Below, one piece after another: positions 1-8,674 of a stretch of DNA of 64,000 nt. The stretch's first letter is position 1, and each line of letters opens with the position of its first letter. The notes below the pieces were generated by a model that had not been told where the DNA came from, did no database searches, and saw only the letters and a list, made by a program, of their open reading frames with translations. Location of the stretch: the NCBI GenBank assembly GCA_900319225.1, contig ONNV01000003.1, forward strand, positions 274,710-338,709, given 5' to 3'. This DNA comes from an uncultured Prevotellaceae bacterium (GTDB lineage Bacteria; Bacteroidota; Bacteroidia; Bacteroidales; Bacteroidaceae). The translations under genes were made by a program, and so were the position numbers.

Positions 1-1245
1 TGAATAGTTGTTCAGCTCAGTGTAGTAAGCGTTAACGGGAGCGCTTATGAATGATGCCAGGAACACTACAACGAATACACCCAGAACCAGCTGGAGGCAC
101 TTGTTAGCCTTGAACTCCTGCCACATCTCACCGAATGAAACCGGCTTCTCAGGTGTGGTGGTGATGTTCTCCTTGCTGCCCATGAAGCAGAGGGTGAGCA
201 GGATGAAACCTACTATTGCAAAGATGCAGGTAACGGTGAACCAAGCCTTGGGATCTGTAGGCAGAGCTGACTCCTCGCTGGCAAGGTTGAATCCGATCAT
301 ACCCATTACCAGAGGAGTGATCCAACCTGCGATTGAGAAACCGGCCTTGAAGGCAACACCTGCAAGAGCGTTTACGGTAGCGGCGGGACGGTTACCGGTA
401 CGGTACTCGGCCTCAGTTACGACCTCAGGAACCAGAGCCCACATGAGTGAACCAACCAGCAGACCTACACCGGTCATGATCTTGGCGATCTGGATCACGG
501 TCTTGCACTCGGCAACGTTGAAGAACTTACCAACGGTGAACAGGATTGCGAAACCTACAAAACCTACGCAGAGCAGCAGGTAGTAAAGACCCTTCTTTCC
601 GAACCATCTCTTGAGGATAGGCAGTGAAGGCAGGATGATGAATGCGGGGATGGTACCGATAGCCATGAAGATAGCCTGGTTCCAGTTGATGGCTGAGTGA
701 ACGCACATAGCCAGACCTATGGGGAAACCGGCCTGAACTACGATCTGACCGATATTGGCGCATACCATACGGGTTGATGTGAGGATAAGTACCTCATCGT
801 TGTCACGGGTCATAGAGGCCATGATTGAGCCGTAAGGTATATTCACTACAGAGTAGATCATGCTAAGCAGGGTGTAGCTTACGGTAGCATAAACAATCTT
901 CATGCTCATGGACCATGTAGCTACTGTGGGAAGCATCAGGAAGCAGGCGGCAACAGTAAGGGGTATGCCACCGTAAAGAAGATAAGTACGATACTTTCCA
1001 AGCTTGGGATTGTGGTTATCAATGTATTTTCCAACTACAGGGCTCCAGAAGCAGTCAAGGAGTCTGACTCCAAGGATAAGACCGCTTACAAAAGCAGGGT
1101 TGATTTTGAGTACTGTGCACAGGTACAGCATCAGGAAACATGCAACCGTCTGGAAAATAAGATTCTGGGCAAGGTCACCTGAACCGAATCCGATTCTCTG
1201 GGCCCAACTCAGTTTGTAATAACCGTTGTTAACTTCGTTTGCCAT
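1..1245 (-). CDS. GPH-family sugar:cation symporter (MFS), 3' end beyond window
   Basis: The ATG at 1245 opens 415 codons with no stop before the window edge, so the C-terminus is missing. The protein starts MANEVNNGYYKLSWAQRIGF and continues with a glycine-rich first helix. It then has an RLLDCFWSPVVGKYID loop, the RxxDxxxxPxxGxxxD signature of glycoside-pentoside-hexuronide:cation symporters (MelB/XynP/YicJ group). At least nine hydrophobic segments follow. Such proteins take up mono- or oligosaccharides with Na+ or H+ across the inner membrane. The substrate cannot be read from the sequence. The gene is monocistronic on this side, with its own TAnnTTTG box at 1299-1306. Family assignment is firm; the exact sugar is open. 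Confidence 0.88.
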   Translation of the reverse strand, partial: MANEVNNGYYKLSWAQRIGFGSGDLAQNLIFQTVACFLMLYLCTVLKINPAFVSGLILGVRLLDCFWSPVVGKYIDNHNPKLGKYRTYLLYGGIPLTVAACFLMLPTVATWSMSMKIVYATVSYTLLSMIYSVVNIPYGSIMASMTRDNDEVLILTSTRMVCANIGQIVVQAGFPIGLAMCVHSAINWNQAIFMAIGTIPAFIILPSLPILKRWFGKKGLYYLLLCVGFVGFAILFTVGKFFNVAECKTVIQIAKIMTGVGLLVGSLMWALVPEVVTEAEYRTGNRPAATVNALAGVAFKAGFSIAGWITPLVMGMIGFNLASEESALPTDPKAWFTVTCIFAIVGFILLTLCFMGSKENITTTPEKPVSFGEMWQEFKANKCLQLVLGVFVVVFLASFISAPVNAYYTELNNYS

Positions 1246-1298
1246 AAAAATGAGTTTATTGATTAATAATTATTGGTTAAGTCTAAATTTTCAGCCCA

Positions 1299-1306
1299 CA
1301 AACTTA
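1299..1306 (-). promoter_or_regulatory. -7 box (TAAGTTTG) for the GPH symporter gene
   Basis: On the minus strand TAAGTTTG matches the Bacteroidetes sigma-ABfr -7 consensus TAnnTTTG and lies 54 bases before the symporter ATG. No clear -33 TTG is seen at the usual spacing; an AT-rich leader follows. Confidence 0.5.
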
Positions 1307-1361
1307 CAAAAAAATCGTTTGCTCCAGCCATTTAAGGTCTTATTATGTACATGGTACGGCA

Positions 1362-3011
1362 TCATTCACCCGTCTCCATATACTTTACCGCCCGCAGTAT
1401 GGTCTCATCCAGCTCCTGGATGACCTGATAATAGGCGTTCATGCCCCAGATAAGACGTGCTATGCTGGCCTTGAGCTGTGTCTTGAATATGGGCAGGCTC
1501 TCGTTGTACTGCTCCTCATCAAAATCAACCTTGGCGTCACTGGCCTTGTCCTGGAAAAGCTTAAGCACGTCATTGCCCACCTCAAAACCGCGGTTATAGT
1601 CAGCGAATGTCCTGTAACGGCGCTGCAGCATACGTCTGTTACGCTCTGTGTACTGCATGGAGGTGTTCAGGACCACGTTCTTGGCTGTCACCTTACGGTA
1701 ATACTGGTTGGTACGGGTTGTATCCAGCGGTACGAATATATCGGGCATGATACCGCCTCCGCCATATACGGTACGGCGCTCTATCATGGTGCTGTACTTG
1801 AGTGAATCGGGGAAATGTATGCTGTCCCTGTTGGTAAGTTCTCCATGGTTAAGACGCTCCAGAATGTCATCACCGTAATCCACATCCTTGCCGTAAGGTT
1901 TCTGGATGCATCGGCCCACGGGAGTATAATACTTGGCTACGGTAAGACGTATCAGCGAGCCGTCATGGAACTCAATGGGACGCTGGACCAGGCCCTTGCC
2001 GAATGAGCGGCGGCCTACGATCGTAGCACGGTCCCAATCCTGTACTGCGCCCGATACAATCTCGCTGGCCGATGCCGAGTACTCATCAACCAGCACCACC
2101 ACCTTACCGTCACGGAAACGGCCTCGTCCGTCGGCCATATAGGCGCTGCGGGGTGAGCGTCGGCCCTCGGTGTAAACCACCATCTGGTCACGGTTAAGGA
2201 ACTCATTGGCTATACCCACGGCAGCCATCAGCAGGCCACCTCCGTTACCCTGCAGGTCCAGGATAAGTGACTGTGCACCCTGACGGCGCAGGTCAGAGAG
2301 TTTCTCCTCAAACTCCTGCACCGTGGTGGCTCCAAAGCTGGATATCTTTATGTATCCTATGCCCGGACGGATCATGTATCCGGCATCGACGGTATTTACG
2401 GGTATCTTGTCACGTGTAACCGTGAAATGTATCAGTTCATCCACTCCGCGGCGGTTTATGCCCAATACCACCTTGGTGCCTTTGGGGCCGCGCAGACGTT
2501 TCATTATGCTCTCCTGTGACATCTTGACTCCGGCAATGGCCGTGTCATTCACGGTCACAATACGGTCTCCGGCCAATATGCCCACCTTCTCCGACGGTCC
2601 GTCTGGTATGGGCTGTACTATGAACAGCGTATCCTCAACCATATTGAACTGCACGCCTATGCCCTCAAATGATCCCATCAGGGTCTCGTTTGACTTGTCA
2701 TTCTCCTCGGGGGTAAGGTATGTAGAGTGCGGGTCAAGCTCCTCAAGCATGCCTCTTATGGCGCTCTCAACTATCTTTTTCTCATCAACATCCTCCACAT
2801 AAAGGGCCGATATGGCACCCTCGGCTACCAGCAGTTTCTGCAACTCGGCATCAATTGAGGTAGCCTGCTGCTGCATCTGGGGTTGACGCTGTATCTGGGG
2901 TTGCATCTGGGGTTGACGCTGCTGGATCTGCGGCTGTCCTATACGTCCCGGCTGGGCCATAAGAGCCTGTGTAATGCAGAATGCTATGATCAGTGTATAT
3001 ATCTTTCTCAT
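1362..3011 (-). CDS. S41 family C-terminal processing peptidase (CtpA-like), 549 aa
   Basis: Secreted serine protease of the CtpA/tail-specific family. Residues 1-20 form a signal peptide (MRKIYTLIIAFCITQALMAQ). A glutamine/proline-rich repeat stretch (about 24-50) follows, then a PDZ domain (about 113-200), then the S41 protease core. The catalytic dyad is Ser314 in SASASE and Lys339 in FGKG, with Gln343 four residues on, exactly the 25- and 4-residue spacings of CtpB/CtpA. A TTG codon nine bases upstream could also start the frame, but the ATG at 3011 gives a proper signal peptide and sits five bases after the coaD stop. It is the last gene of the acetyltransferase/parE/coaD operon. It probably processes periplasmic or lipoprotein substrates; the target is unknown. 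Confidence 0.93.
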   Translation of the reverse strand: MRKIYTLIIAFCITQALMAQPGRIGQPQIQQRQPQMQPQIQRQPQMQQQATSIDAELQKLLVAEGAISALYVEDVDEKKIVESAIRGMLEELDPHSTYLTPEENDKSNETLMGSFEGIGVQFNMVEDTLFIVQPIPDGPSEKVGILAGDRIVTVNDTAIAGVKMSQESIMKRLRGPKGTKVVLGINRRGVDELIHFTVTRDKIPVNTVDAGYMIRPGIGYIKISSFGATTVQEFEEKLSDLRRQGAQSLILDLQGNGGGLLMAAVGIANEFLNRDQMVVYTEGRRSPRSAYMADGRGRFRDGKVVVLVDEYSASASEIVSGAVQDWDRATIVGRRSFGKGLVQRPIEFHDGSLIRLTVAKYYTPVGRCIQKPYGKDVDYGDDILERLNHGELTNRDSIHFPDSLKYSTMIERRTVYGGGGIMPDIFVPLDTTRTNQYYRKVTAKNVVLNTSMQYTERNRRMLQRRYRTFADYNRGFEVGNDVLKLFQDKASDAKVDFDEEQYNESLPIFKTQLKASIARLIWGMNAYYQVIQELDETILRAVKYMETGE

Positions 3012-3016
3012 ATTGT

Positions 3017-3472
3017 TCAAAAATAGGGTTTGAATGTTTCTATAACCAGGTTATCCACCCCACGGCCATACAGGTGCAACTCACGTACCAGGCTGCTGCT
3101 TACATGCTGCATCTCCTTGCTTGCCACAAGCAGCACGGTCTCAACGCCGTCTATGGCACGGTTTATATCGGCCAGATTACGCTCTTTGTCATAATCCGAT
3201 ACTGAGCGGATGCCACGCAGCAGGGCATCGCAGCCTGCCTCACGCAGGGCATCCACGGTAAGGCCCTTGTACTCAGTCACCTTTACGCGGGGCTCATCCT
3301 TGTAGAAATCACTTATGGCCTGTTTACGTACGGCGGCGCTTAGCAGAGGCTTCTTCTCATCATTGACGCCTACGGCAATCACCACCTGGGTGGCCAGACG
3401 CAGCGCACGCTCCACCAGGTCGGCGTGTCCTATCGTGAAAGGGTCAAAAGAGCCCGGAAAAAACAGTTTCAT
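3017..3472 (-). CDS. coaD: phosphopantetheine adenylyltransferase, 151 aa
   Basis: Fourth enzyme of coenzyme A synthesis: converts 4'-phosphopantetheine and ATP to dephospho-CoA. The N-terminus MKLFFPGSFDPFTIGH carries the nucleotidyltransferase (T/H)xGH motif at residues 13-16. The C-terminal half has SSSLVRE, matching the ISSTxVR motif that binds the triphosphate. The length is normal. The ATG at 3472 is preferred over a TTG 12 bases upstream. It lies 12 bases after parE and five before the S41 protease start, so it is cotranscribed with both. Confidence 0.96.
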   Translation of the reverse strand: MKLFFPGSFDPFTIGHADLVERALRLATQVVIAVGVNDEKKPLLSAAVRKQAISDFYKDEPRVKVTEYKGLTVDALREAGCDALLRGIRSVSDYDKERNLADINRAIDGVETVLLVASKEMQHVSSSLVRELHLYGRGVDNLVIETFKPYF

Positions 3473-3484
3473 ACTACAATCCAA

Positions 3485-5443
3485 TTAGAATTTCTCACCT
3501 TCATCCTCATCCACGATATCCTCCTCTACCACAAGGTTATCAATGATAAAGTTCTGACGCTCCATGGTGTTCTTGCCCATATAGAATGAGAGCAGGTCAT
3601 CCACGGCATCGGTTTTCTTAAGGGTTACCAGCTCCAGACGCATGTCGGGGCCGATAAAGTTCTTGAACTCATCGGGCGATATCTCACCGAGTCCTTTGAA
3701 TCGGGTTATTTCAGGGTTGGGTGACAGCTTCTCAATGGCCTGGCGGCGCTCCTCCTCAGTGTAGCAGTAGATGGTCTCAAACTCACCCTTCTCTGTCACG
3801 ATTCCGTCCACATGACCGGCCGGGCCCTTTTTCTTCTTGCGTTTGTTACGTACGCGGAACAGCGGGGTCTGCAGGATGTAGACATGGCCCTTCCTGATAA
3901 GTTCCGGGAAGAACTGCAGGAAGAATGTTATCATCAAAAGACGTATGTGCATGCCGTCCACATCGGCATCGGTAGCTACTATTATCTTGTTGTAACGCAG
4001 GTCGTCCAGTCCCTCCTCTATGTTCAGGGCTGCCTGCAGCAGGTTGAACTCCTCATTCTCATAAACCACCTTCTTGGTGAGTCCGTAGCAGTTAAGCGGC
4101 TTACCGCGCAGGCTGAATACAGCCTGTGTGTTCACGTCACGGCTCTTGGTGATGGATCCGCTGGCGGAGTCACCCTCAGTTATGAATATGCAGCTCTCCT
4201 CCTGGCGGTCACCGCGGGCATCGTTCAGGTGGATGCGGCAGTCGGCCAGTTTGCGGTTGTGAAGGTTGGCCTTCTTGGCGCGCTCACGTGCCTGCTTGGT
4301 TATGCCGGCTATCTCCTTACGCTCCTTCTCTGATTCCAGGATCTTCTTGAGCAGCACATCGGCTATCTCAGGCTCCTTATGCAGCAGGTCATCAACCTCC
4401 TTCTTTATGAAATCACCCACGAACTTGTTGAGTGACACGCCTCCGTTAGGGCTCATGGTGGTAGAACCCAGCTTGATCTTGGTCTGGCTCTCAAACACAG
4501 GCTCCTCAACGTTAAGGGCAATCGCGGCAACTATACCGTTACGTACGTCACCCAGTTCAAAGTTCTTACCGTAGAACTCCTTTATGGTACGTGCTATATG
4601 CTCCTTGAATGCGCTCTGGTGGGTACCGCCCTGTGATGTGTACTGACCGTTCACGAATGAGTAGTACTCCTCACCGTACTGGTTGGTATGGGTGAACGCT
4701 ATCTCTATGTCAGTACCCTGCAGGTGGATTATGGGATAGAGGCTCTGGGCGCTCATACGCTCTCCCAACAGGTCCTCCAGACCGTTGCGTGACATGAACC
4801 TCTGGCCATTGTACATGATGGTAAGGCCGGTATTCAGGTAGGTGTAGTTACGCAGCATGGTCTCTATTATGGCAGGACGGAACTGGTAACCGGTAAAGAG
4901 CTGGTCATCGGGCTCAAACTTTACGCAGGTTCCGTGCTCATCGGCACTGGGCTGGGTCTCATCGGACTGCAGCTTGCCGCGCTCAAACTTTAGGGTGCGA
5001 ACCTTACCGTCACGCCAGCTGCTTACCTCAAAGTGCAGGCTCAGCGCATTCACGGCCTTAAGGCCCACACCGTTCAGGCCCACGCTCTTCTTGAAAGCCT
5101 TGCTGTCAAACTTACCGCCGGTATTGAGGATGCTGACAGCCTCCAGCAGCTTACCCTGAGGGATTCCACGGCCATAGTCACGCACCACCACACGGCCGGT
5201 ATCGACCAGGTCAATCTCGATGCGCTTGCCCGTGTTCATGCGGAACTCATCCACACTGTTGTCTATTATCTCCTTTAGCAGCACATAGATACCGTCATCG
5301 GCCTGAGATCCGTCACCCAGTTTACCGATATACATACCGGGACGCATACGGATATGCTCCATATCGTCCATGTGGCGGATATTATCCTCATTGTACTGCA
5401 CCTGTGGTGCCGCGGGGTCAAATAATTCCTCTGAGTCTGCCAT
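3485..5443 (-). CDS. parE: DNA topoisomerase IV subunit B (GyrB/ParE type), 652 aa
   Basis: ATPase subunit of the type IIA topoisomerase that decatenates replicated chromosomes. The GHKL ATP-binding fold shows Glu58 and Asn62 in [13 protein letters not shown] and the GRGIP box at 91-95. The transducer domain follows, then the TOPRIM domain with EGDSASGS at 423-430 and DADVDG at 492-497. The conserved PE(I/V)xRFKGLGE region is at the C-terminus, followed by an acidic tail (VDEDEGE). At about 650 residues it fits the Bacteroidales ParE group rather than a longer GyrB with an insertion. parC is not in the window. The gene follows the acetyltransferase-like gene by 46 bases and precedes coaD. Confidence 0.93.
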   Translation of the reverse strand: MADSEELFDPAAPQVQYNEDNIRHMDDMEHIRMRPGMYIGKLGDGSQADDGIYVLLKEIIDNSVDEFRMNTGKRIEIDLVDTGRVVVRDYGRGIPQGKLLEAVSILNTGGKFDSKAFKKSVGLNGVGLKAVNALSLHFEVSSWRDGKVRTLKFERGKLQSDETQPSADEHGTCVKFEPDDQLFTGYQFRPAIIETMLRNYTYLNTGLTIMYNGQRFMSRNGLEDLLGERMSAQSLYPIIHLQGTDIEIAFTHTNQYGEEYYSFVNGQYTSQGGTHQSAFKEHIARTIKEFYGKNFELGDVRNGIVAAIALNVEEPVFESQTKIKLGSTTMSPNGGVSLNKFVGDFIKKEVDDLLHKEPEIADVLLKKILESEKERKEIAGITKQARERAKKANLHNRKLADCRIHLNDARGDRQEESCIFITEGDSASGSITKSRDVNTQAVFSLRGKPLNCYGLTKKVVYENEEFNLLQAALNIEEGLDDLRYNKIIVATDADVDGMHIRLLMITFFLQFFPELIRKGHVYILQTPLFRVRNKRKKKKGPAGHVDGIVTEKGEFETIYCYTEEERRQAIEKLSPNPEITRFKGLGEISPDEFKNFIGPDMRLELVTLKKTDAVDDLLSFYMGKNTMERQNFIIDNLVVEEDIVDEDEGEKF

Positions 5444-5489
5444 ATATCTGTATTATACTGTTTTCTGTCAATAATTAAATCCACCTGGG

Positions 5490-6632
5490 TCAGATGCTCT
5501 TGTAGAACACAGCCCTGCGGCGTACTATCTTTACATCCTTAAAGTAATCCCACTGGGACTGGACCTTTATGTTATCCTCCAGCTCCGGGTTGGACTCGCC
5601 GTAAACTATACCGGCCTCCTTGGACTGTTTGGTAAGCAGCCCGAAAGGCACTGCACTCACACCCTTGTTCTGATACTCGGGCTTGACTGCCACAAAAAGC
5701 ATCTCAAGCACCTCAGGGTGTTTCCATTTCAGGGCCTTGATTATATGCCACCAGCCAAACGGGAACAGACGTCCCTGCGCTTTCTGCAGCGCACGGGCAA
5801 GTGAGTACATAGCCAGCGTACCGGCCACCATATTGTCATCCTTGTCAAGCACGAACACCGCCAGACGCTTATCCAGAAGCGGCACATAACGGCGTGCAAA
5901 ATCCTCAATCTGCTTATCGGAGAAAGCCGAGTATCCGTACAGAGGAGCAAAAGACTCGTTCACCAGATGGAACAGCTTGCGGGCGTATATCCTGGCCTCG
6001 GCATTCTTACTGTGGCTGAACCGGGCCACATGCAGGTTGTATCGGTCAAGCACTATATCGGTAAGACGCGCCATTTTCTCAGGCACCCCGTAATTGGGGA
6101 CATGACGCTCCACCCATTTGGCCGATGGCTGCAACCCCAGCCTCTCCATATGCTGCGGATAATAGGGGTAGTTGTAGATGGTAGCCATGGTACCGATAAG
6201 GTCAAAACCATCGGTCAGCATACCCTCCGGGTCAAAATCAGTAAAACCGAACGGGCCCTCCAGCCTGTCCATTCCACGCTCCCTGCCCCATGCGGCTACC
6301 GCATCAAGCAGCGCTCCCGATACCCTGATGTCATCAATAAAATCTATCCATCCGAACCTAACGGTCTTTACCTTCCATACCTCATTGGCCTTACCGTTTA
6401 TGATGGCGGCCACACGACCCACCACCTTGCCGTCCATGAGAGCCAGAAAAGGCTGGGCCTCACAGAACTCCAACGCGGCGTTCCTGGATGGTTTGAAAGT
6501 ATTGACGGTATCCCTTATCAGGTCAGGAACCGCATAGGGATGGTTCCTGTACAGCTGCACATTGAACCGCGCAAAACGGCGCAGGTCCCTGCCGCTCCTT
6601 ACGGGTATGACGGATATTCTCTTATCGGACAT
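5490..6632 (-). CDS. GNAT-like conserved Bacteroidota protein, 380 aa
   Basis: Resembles a conserved Bacteroidota protein usually annotated N-acetyltransferase. Two GNAT-like halves can be seen. The first (about 5-190) has HPYAVPDL, a strand ending GKVVGRVAAI and the GPFGFTDFDPEGML segment. The second (about 200-380) has a strand VLEMLFVAVKPEYQNKGVSA that looks like a GNAT beta4-pyrophosphate loop region, with the Q/RxxGxG signature only partly kept. No substrate can be inferred. The ATG at 6632 is preferred to a GTG nine bases further out. It is the first gene of the operon that includes parE and coaD, and a TAATTTTG box lies 33 bases upstream. Not related to CoA or topoisomerase functions as far as I can tell. 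Confidence 0.75.
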   Translation of the reverse strand: MSDKRISVIPVRSGRDLRRFARFNVQLYRNHPYAVPDLIRDTVNTFKPSRNAALEFCEAQPFLALMDGKVVGRVAAIINGKANEVWKVKTVRFGWIDFIDDIRVSGALLDAVAAWGRERGMDRLEGPFGFTDFDPEGMLTDGFDLIGTMATIYNYPYYPQHMERLGLQPSAKWVERHVPNYGVPEKMARLTDIVLDRYNLHVARFSHSKNAEARIYARKLFHLVNESFAPLYGYSAFSDKQIEDFARRYVPLLDKRLAVFVLDKDDNMVAGTLAMYSLARALQKAQGRLFPFGWWHIIKALKWKHPEVLEMLFVAVKPEYQNKGVSAVPFGLLTKQSKEAGIVYGESNPELEDNIKVQSQWDYFKDVKIVRRRAVFYKSI

Positions 6633-6664
6633 TATCTCCACACAAATTCAATTCAGCGAAGATA

Positions 6665-6672
6665 CAAAATTA
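6665..6672 (-). promoter_or_regulatory. -7 box (TAATTTTG) for the GNAT-like/parE/coaD/S41 operon
   Basis: The minus strand reads TAATTTTG, a perfect TAnnTTTG match, 33 bases before the ATG of the first operon gene. The -33 region is not clear. It lies immediately downstream of the mirrored tRNA fragments described at 6684-6753. Confidence 0.5.
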
Positions 6673-6683
6673 CCCCCACAATT

Positions 6684-6704
6684 AGCCCTAGATGGCCCAC
6701 AAAA
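6684..6704 (+). repeat. far inverted copy of the CAT-tRNA 3' end (21 nt, perfect)
   Basis: This plus-strand 21-mer is an exact reverse complement of 6782-6802, that is, of the last 16 bases of the tRNA on the other strand plus its first trailer bases. It is the second of two mirrored tRNA-end fragments downstream of this tRNA. See the repeat at 6721-6753 and the similar arrangements at the tRNA-Pro and tRNA-Phe loci. Confidence 0.9.
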
Positions 6705-6720
6705 AATAAAAGCTCAAAAC

Positions 6721-6753
6721 CTCGGTCCCAGGTTCAAGCCCCAGATGTCCACA
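6721..6753 (+). repeat. near inverted, degenerate copy of the CAT-tRNA T-arm and acceptor
   Basis: The plus-strand segment contains GGTCCCAGGTTCAAGCCCC followed by AGATGTCCACA. It matches the T-arm and acceptor of the neighbouring minus-strand tRNA (GGTCCTAGGTTCAAGCCCT, AGATGGCCCACA) with a few substitutions and one deletion, but in the opposite orientation. The substitutions break the T-stem, so it is not itself a functional half-tRNA. Confidence 0.8.
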
Positions 6754-6756
6754 TAC

Positions 6757-6780
6757 AAAAAAAACCGCTTTCGGCGGTTT
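6757..6780 (-). terminator. intrinsic terminator after the CAT tRNA
   Basis: AAACCGC (6762-6768) and GCGGTTT (6774-6780) form a 7-bp stem with a 5-nt loop. On the minus strand it is followed by a run of eight Ts (6764 to 6757). It lies seven bases after the tRNA 3' end and between the tRNA and its mirrored copies. Confidence 0.85.
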
Positions 6781-6786
6781 CTTTTG

Positions 6787-6860
6787 TGGGCCATCTAGGG
6801 CTTGAACCTAGGACCTCCAGATTATGAGTCTGTTGCTCTAACCAACTGAGCTAAAAGCCC
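6787..6860 (-). tRNA. tRNA with CAT anticodon (elongator Met or Ile2), 74 nt
   Basis: A cloverleaf can be drawn. The acceptor GGGCTTT pairs with ATGGCCC with one T-T mismatch and one G-T pair. The D-arm is AGCTCAGTTGGTTAGAGC, the anticodon loop CTCATAA has anticodon CAT, and the T-arm is CTAGGTTCAAGCCCTAG. The discriminator is A and CCA is not encoded. The anticodon CAT fits either elongator methionine or the lysidine-modified isoleucine-2 tRNA. The loop CTCATAA occurs in both, so I leave the identity open. It is not an initiator (no CAT with three G-C pairs in the anticodon stem). Confidence 0.93.
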
Positions 6861-6904
6861 GGAGAAAGAATCATCGGCCCTGGGCCGACTGCTTCATTCG
6901 GGTG

Positions 6905-6935
6905 CAAAAGTACTTCATTAACCCGAATTTGCAAA
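6905..6935 (-). promoter_or_regulatory. promoter of the CAT tRNA (TTTG - 19 nt - TACTTTTG)
   Basis: On the minus strand a -33 TTTG (6935-6932) is separated by exactly 19 bases from a -7 TACTTTTG (6912-6905). This is a textbook Bacteroidetes housekeeping promoter, 45 bases before the tRNA 5' end. Confidence 0.75.
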
Positions 6936-6975
6936 GTTTTGAGCCAAAAAATTCCGTCGCCCCACTTATCTTGAT

Positions 6976-6983
6976 TACTTTTG
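6976..6983 (+). promoter_or_regulatory. -7 box (TACTTTTG) for ribF
   Basis: A perfect TAnnTTTG match 21 bases before the ribF ATG, implying a very short leader. It is divergent from the tRNA promoter. No good -33 box is visible. Confidence 0.5.
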
Positions 6984-7003
6984 TAATCCAAAAGCAAGCC
7001 CGT

Positions 7004-7909
7004 ATGACCATACCCGATCCGCAAAACACCAGATACGCCGCCACGATAGGTTTCTTTGACGGAGTACATCTGGGTCACGTGCACCTGCTGCGCCAGCTTA
7101 TGGATGCCGCAGCCAAGCGCGGTCTTAAGAGTATGGCCATCACATTCCCGGAGCATCCGCGTCAGATCCTGCAGTCTGATTACCGCCCGCGCCTGCTCTC
7201 CACCCCGGAGGACAAGATGAAACTGCTTGAGGCAACAGGTATTGACTACTGTTTCCCGCTCCATTTCACCACGGCTCTGGCCGCGATGGATGCCCGCAGT
7301 TTCATGACTGATTTCCTGCAGAAACGTCTGGGTGTGGATATGCTGCTGGTAGGCCATGACCACCATTTTGGCCATGACACCAACCTGGGCATTGATGATT
7401 ACAGGCGTATAGGCAGTGAGATTGGCATGGAGGTCATTCCGGCCGATGCATTCCTGTACAAGGATTCACCCATAAGCAGCTCCCGCATACGCCGTGAGCT
7501 CGTAGCCGGAAACGTAAAGGATGCGGGTGAGATGCTGGGATACCGATACACCATAAGCGGCACCGTGATACACGGTTTGCAGAACGGCCGCAAGATGGGA
7601 TTCCCCACCGCAAATCTGGGCCCCTACTGCGAGTTCATGCAGATCCCGGCCGACGGCGTCTATGCCGCTCTTGCCAGGATTGACGGTGAGACATGGCCCG
7701 CCATGCTCAACATAGGGTTCCGCCCCACGTTTGAGGGTAAGGCCCGTACCATCGAGGCTCACATCCTGGATTTTGACCGTGACATCTATTTCCACGAGCT
7801 TACACTGGAATTCGTGGAGTTCCTGCGCCCGGAGCGCCGTTTCAGCTCACCTCAGGAGCTGGCTGCACAGCTTGAGGCAGACCGCAACAAAGTAAGACAA
7901 ACCCTTTAA
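7004..7909 (+). CDS. ribF: bifunctional riboflavin kinase/FAD synthetase, 301 aa
   Basis: Makes FMN from riboflavin and then FAD from FMN. The N-terminal adenylyltransferase domain has GFFDGVHLGH (residues 16-25, the HxGH-type motif) and SSSRIRREL near residue 165 (the ISSTxIR-type motif). The C-terminal flavokinase domain has GRKMGFPTANLG and the NIGFRPTF box. The ATG at 7004 is used because it starts right before the conserved first strand; the longer frame from 6902 would run through the promoter. CPBP protease follows nine bases later and is probably cotranscribed. Confidence 0.96.
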   Translation: MTIPDPQNTRYAATIGFFDGVHLGHVHLLRQLMDAAAKRGLKSMAITFPEHPRQILQSDYRPRLLSTPEDKMKLLEATGIDYCFPLHFTTALAAMDARSFMTDFLQKRLGVDMLLVGHDHHFGHDTNLGIDDYRRIGSEIGMEVIPADAFLYKDSPISSSRIRRELVAGNVKDAGEMLGYRYTISGTVIHGLQNGRKMGFPTANLGPYCEFMQIPADGVYAALARIDGETWPAMLNIGFRPTFEGKARTIEAHILDFDRDIYFHELTLEFVEFLRPERRFSSPQELAAQLEADRNKVRQTL

Positions 7910-7918
7910 GCCACCTAT

Positions 7919-8674
7919 ATGGAGAAAATCAAAAAGACTCTCGTTACCCTGGGTCTCTGGTTGGGATTCCAGCTGATAGTTACGGCCGTATTCTACGCCA
8001 TATCCATCTTAAGACATATTGATTTTGACACATTGGTGGCACCTGCCCTGCTCATATCCGATGCACTGATTGCCGTTTCACTGATTGTAATCAGATACTG
8101 CAAGGTAAAGGATATGTTTACCCTGATTCCCAAGGATGCATTCACCATATCGGTAATAATGGCTTTAAGCGCACTCTTTGTGGTGGACATGCTGTCACAG
8201 AACCTTGACATACCCGATCTCTTTGAGGATCAGTTCACGGAGATGACCAAGACGCTGACCGGTTTTCTGGGCATCTGTATAGTAGGTCCCATAATGGAGG
8301 AGATCATGATGCGGCGTGTCATAATGACTGAGATATCTAAGGCAACCGGCCATGTGTGGTGGGGAATCATCATATCGGCCGCCATATTCGCGGTCATTCA
8401 CGGCAATCCCATACAGATAGTGTTTGCCCTGCCCGCAGGAATCATATTCGGTTGGCTCTACTACAAGACAGGCAGCCTGACGGTACCCATATCGATACAT
8501 ATCATCAACAACACCATATCCTTCTTTACCTTAAAGTACAGTCTGGACTTTAAGATAAACATCTCCACCACCTTGGGTGTAACGGTATTCCTGGTGCTTG
8601 TTATTATAACCCTCTGTTCAATAGTCTGGCTGAACAGATTCTACTCCGGTAAGGAGGAGGTTACAGAGCAATAG
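7919..8674 (+). CDS. CPBP family intramembrane glutamic endopeptidase, 251 aa
   Basis: Polytopic membrane protein with the Abi/CPBP (CAAX-protease-like) motifs: EExxxR at residues 127-132 (GPIMEEIMMRR), FAVIHGNP carrying the first metal- or base-type histidine, and the SIHIINNT helix with the last histidine. About seven hydrophobic helices can be counted. Homologues cleave membrane-bound substrates, and in some systems support bacteriocin maturation or immunity. The substrate here is unknown. Its end overlaps the convergent argB end by 14 bases. Confidence 0.88.
   Translation: MEKIKKTLVTLGLWLGFQLIVTAVFYAISILRHIDFDTLVAPALLISDALIAVSLIVIRYCKVKDMFTLIPKDAFTISVIMALSALFVVDMLSQNLDIPDLFEDQFTEMTKTLTGFLGICIVGPIMEEIMMRRVIMTEISKATGHVWWGIIISAAIFAVIHGNPIQIVFALPAGIIFGWLYYKTGSLTVPISIHIINNTISFFTLKYSLDFKINISTTLGVTVFLVLVIITLCSIVWLNRFYSGKEEVTEQ

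Noticed and set aside
3018-3020. TTG or GTG starts that lengthen several genes (S41 protease, coaD, argR, inositol synthase, ECF sigma, TPR, ybeY)
   Set aside because: In each case a later ATG gives the normal family N-terminus or signal peptide, and the extension overlaps the neighbour or promoter.
6721-6753. A second, partial tRNA gene on the plus strand
   Set aside because: Only the T-arm/acceptor is recognisable, the T-stem no longer pairs, and there is no D-arm or anticodon arm.
5967-6827. A 286-codon open frame on the plus strand antisense to the GNAT-like gene
   Set aside because: It lies wholly opposite a well-conserved gene, runs through the tRNA-copy repeats and has no start context or recognisable protein features.
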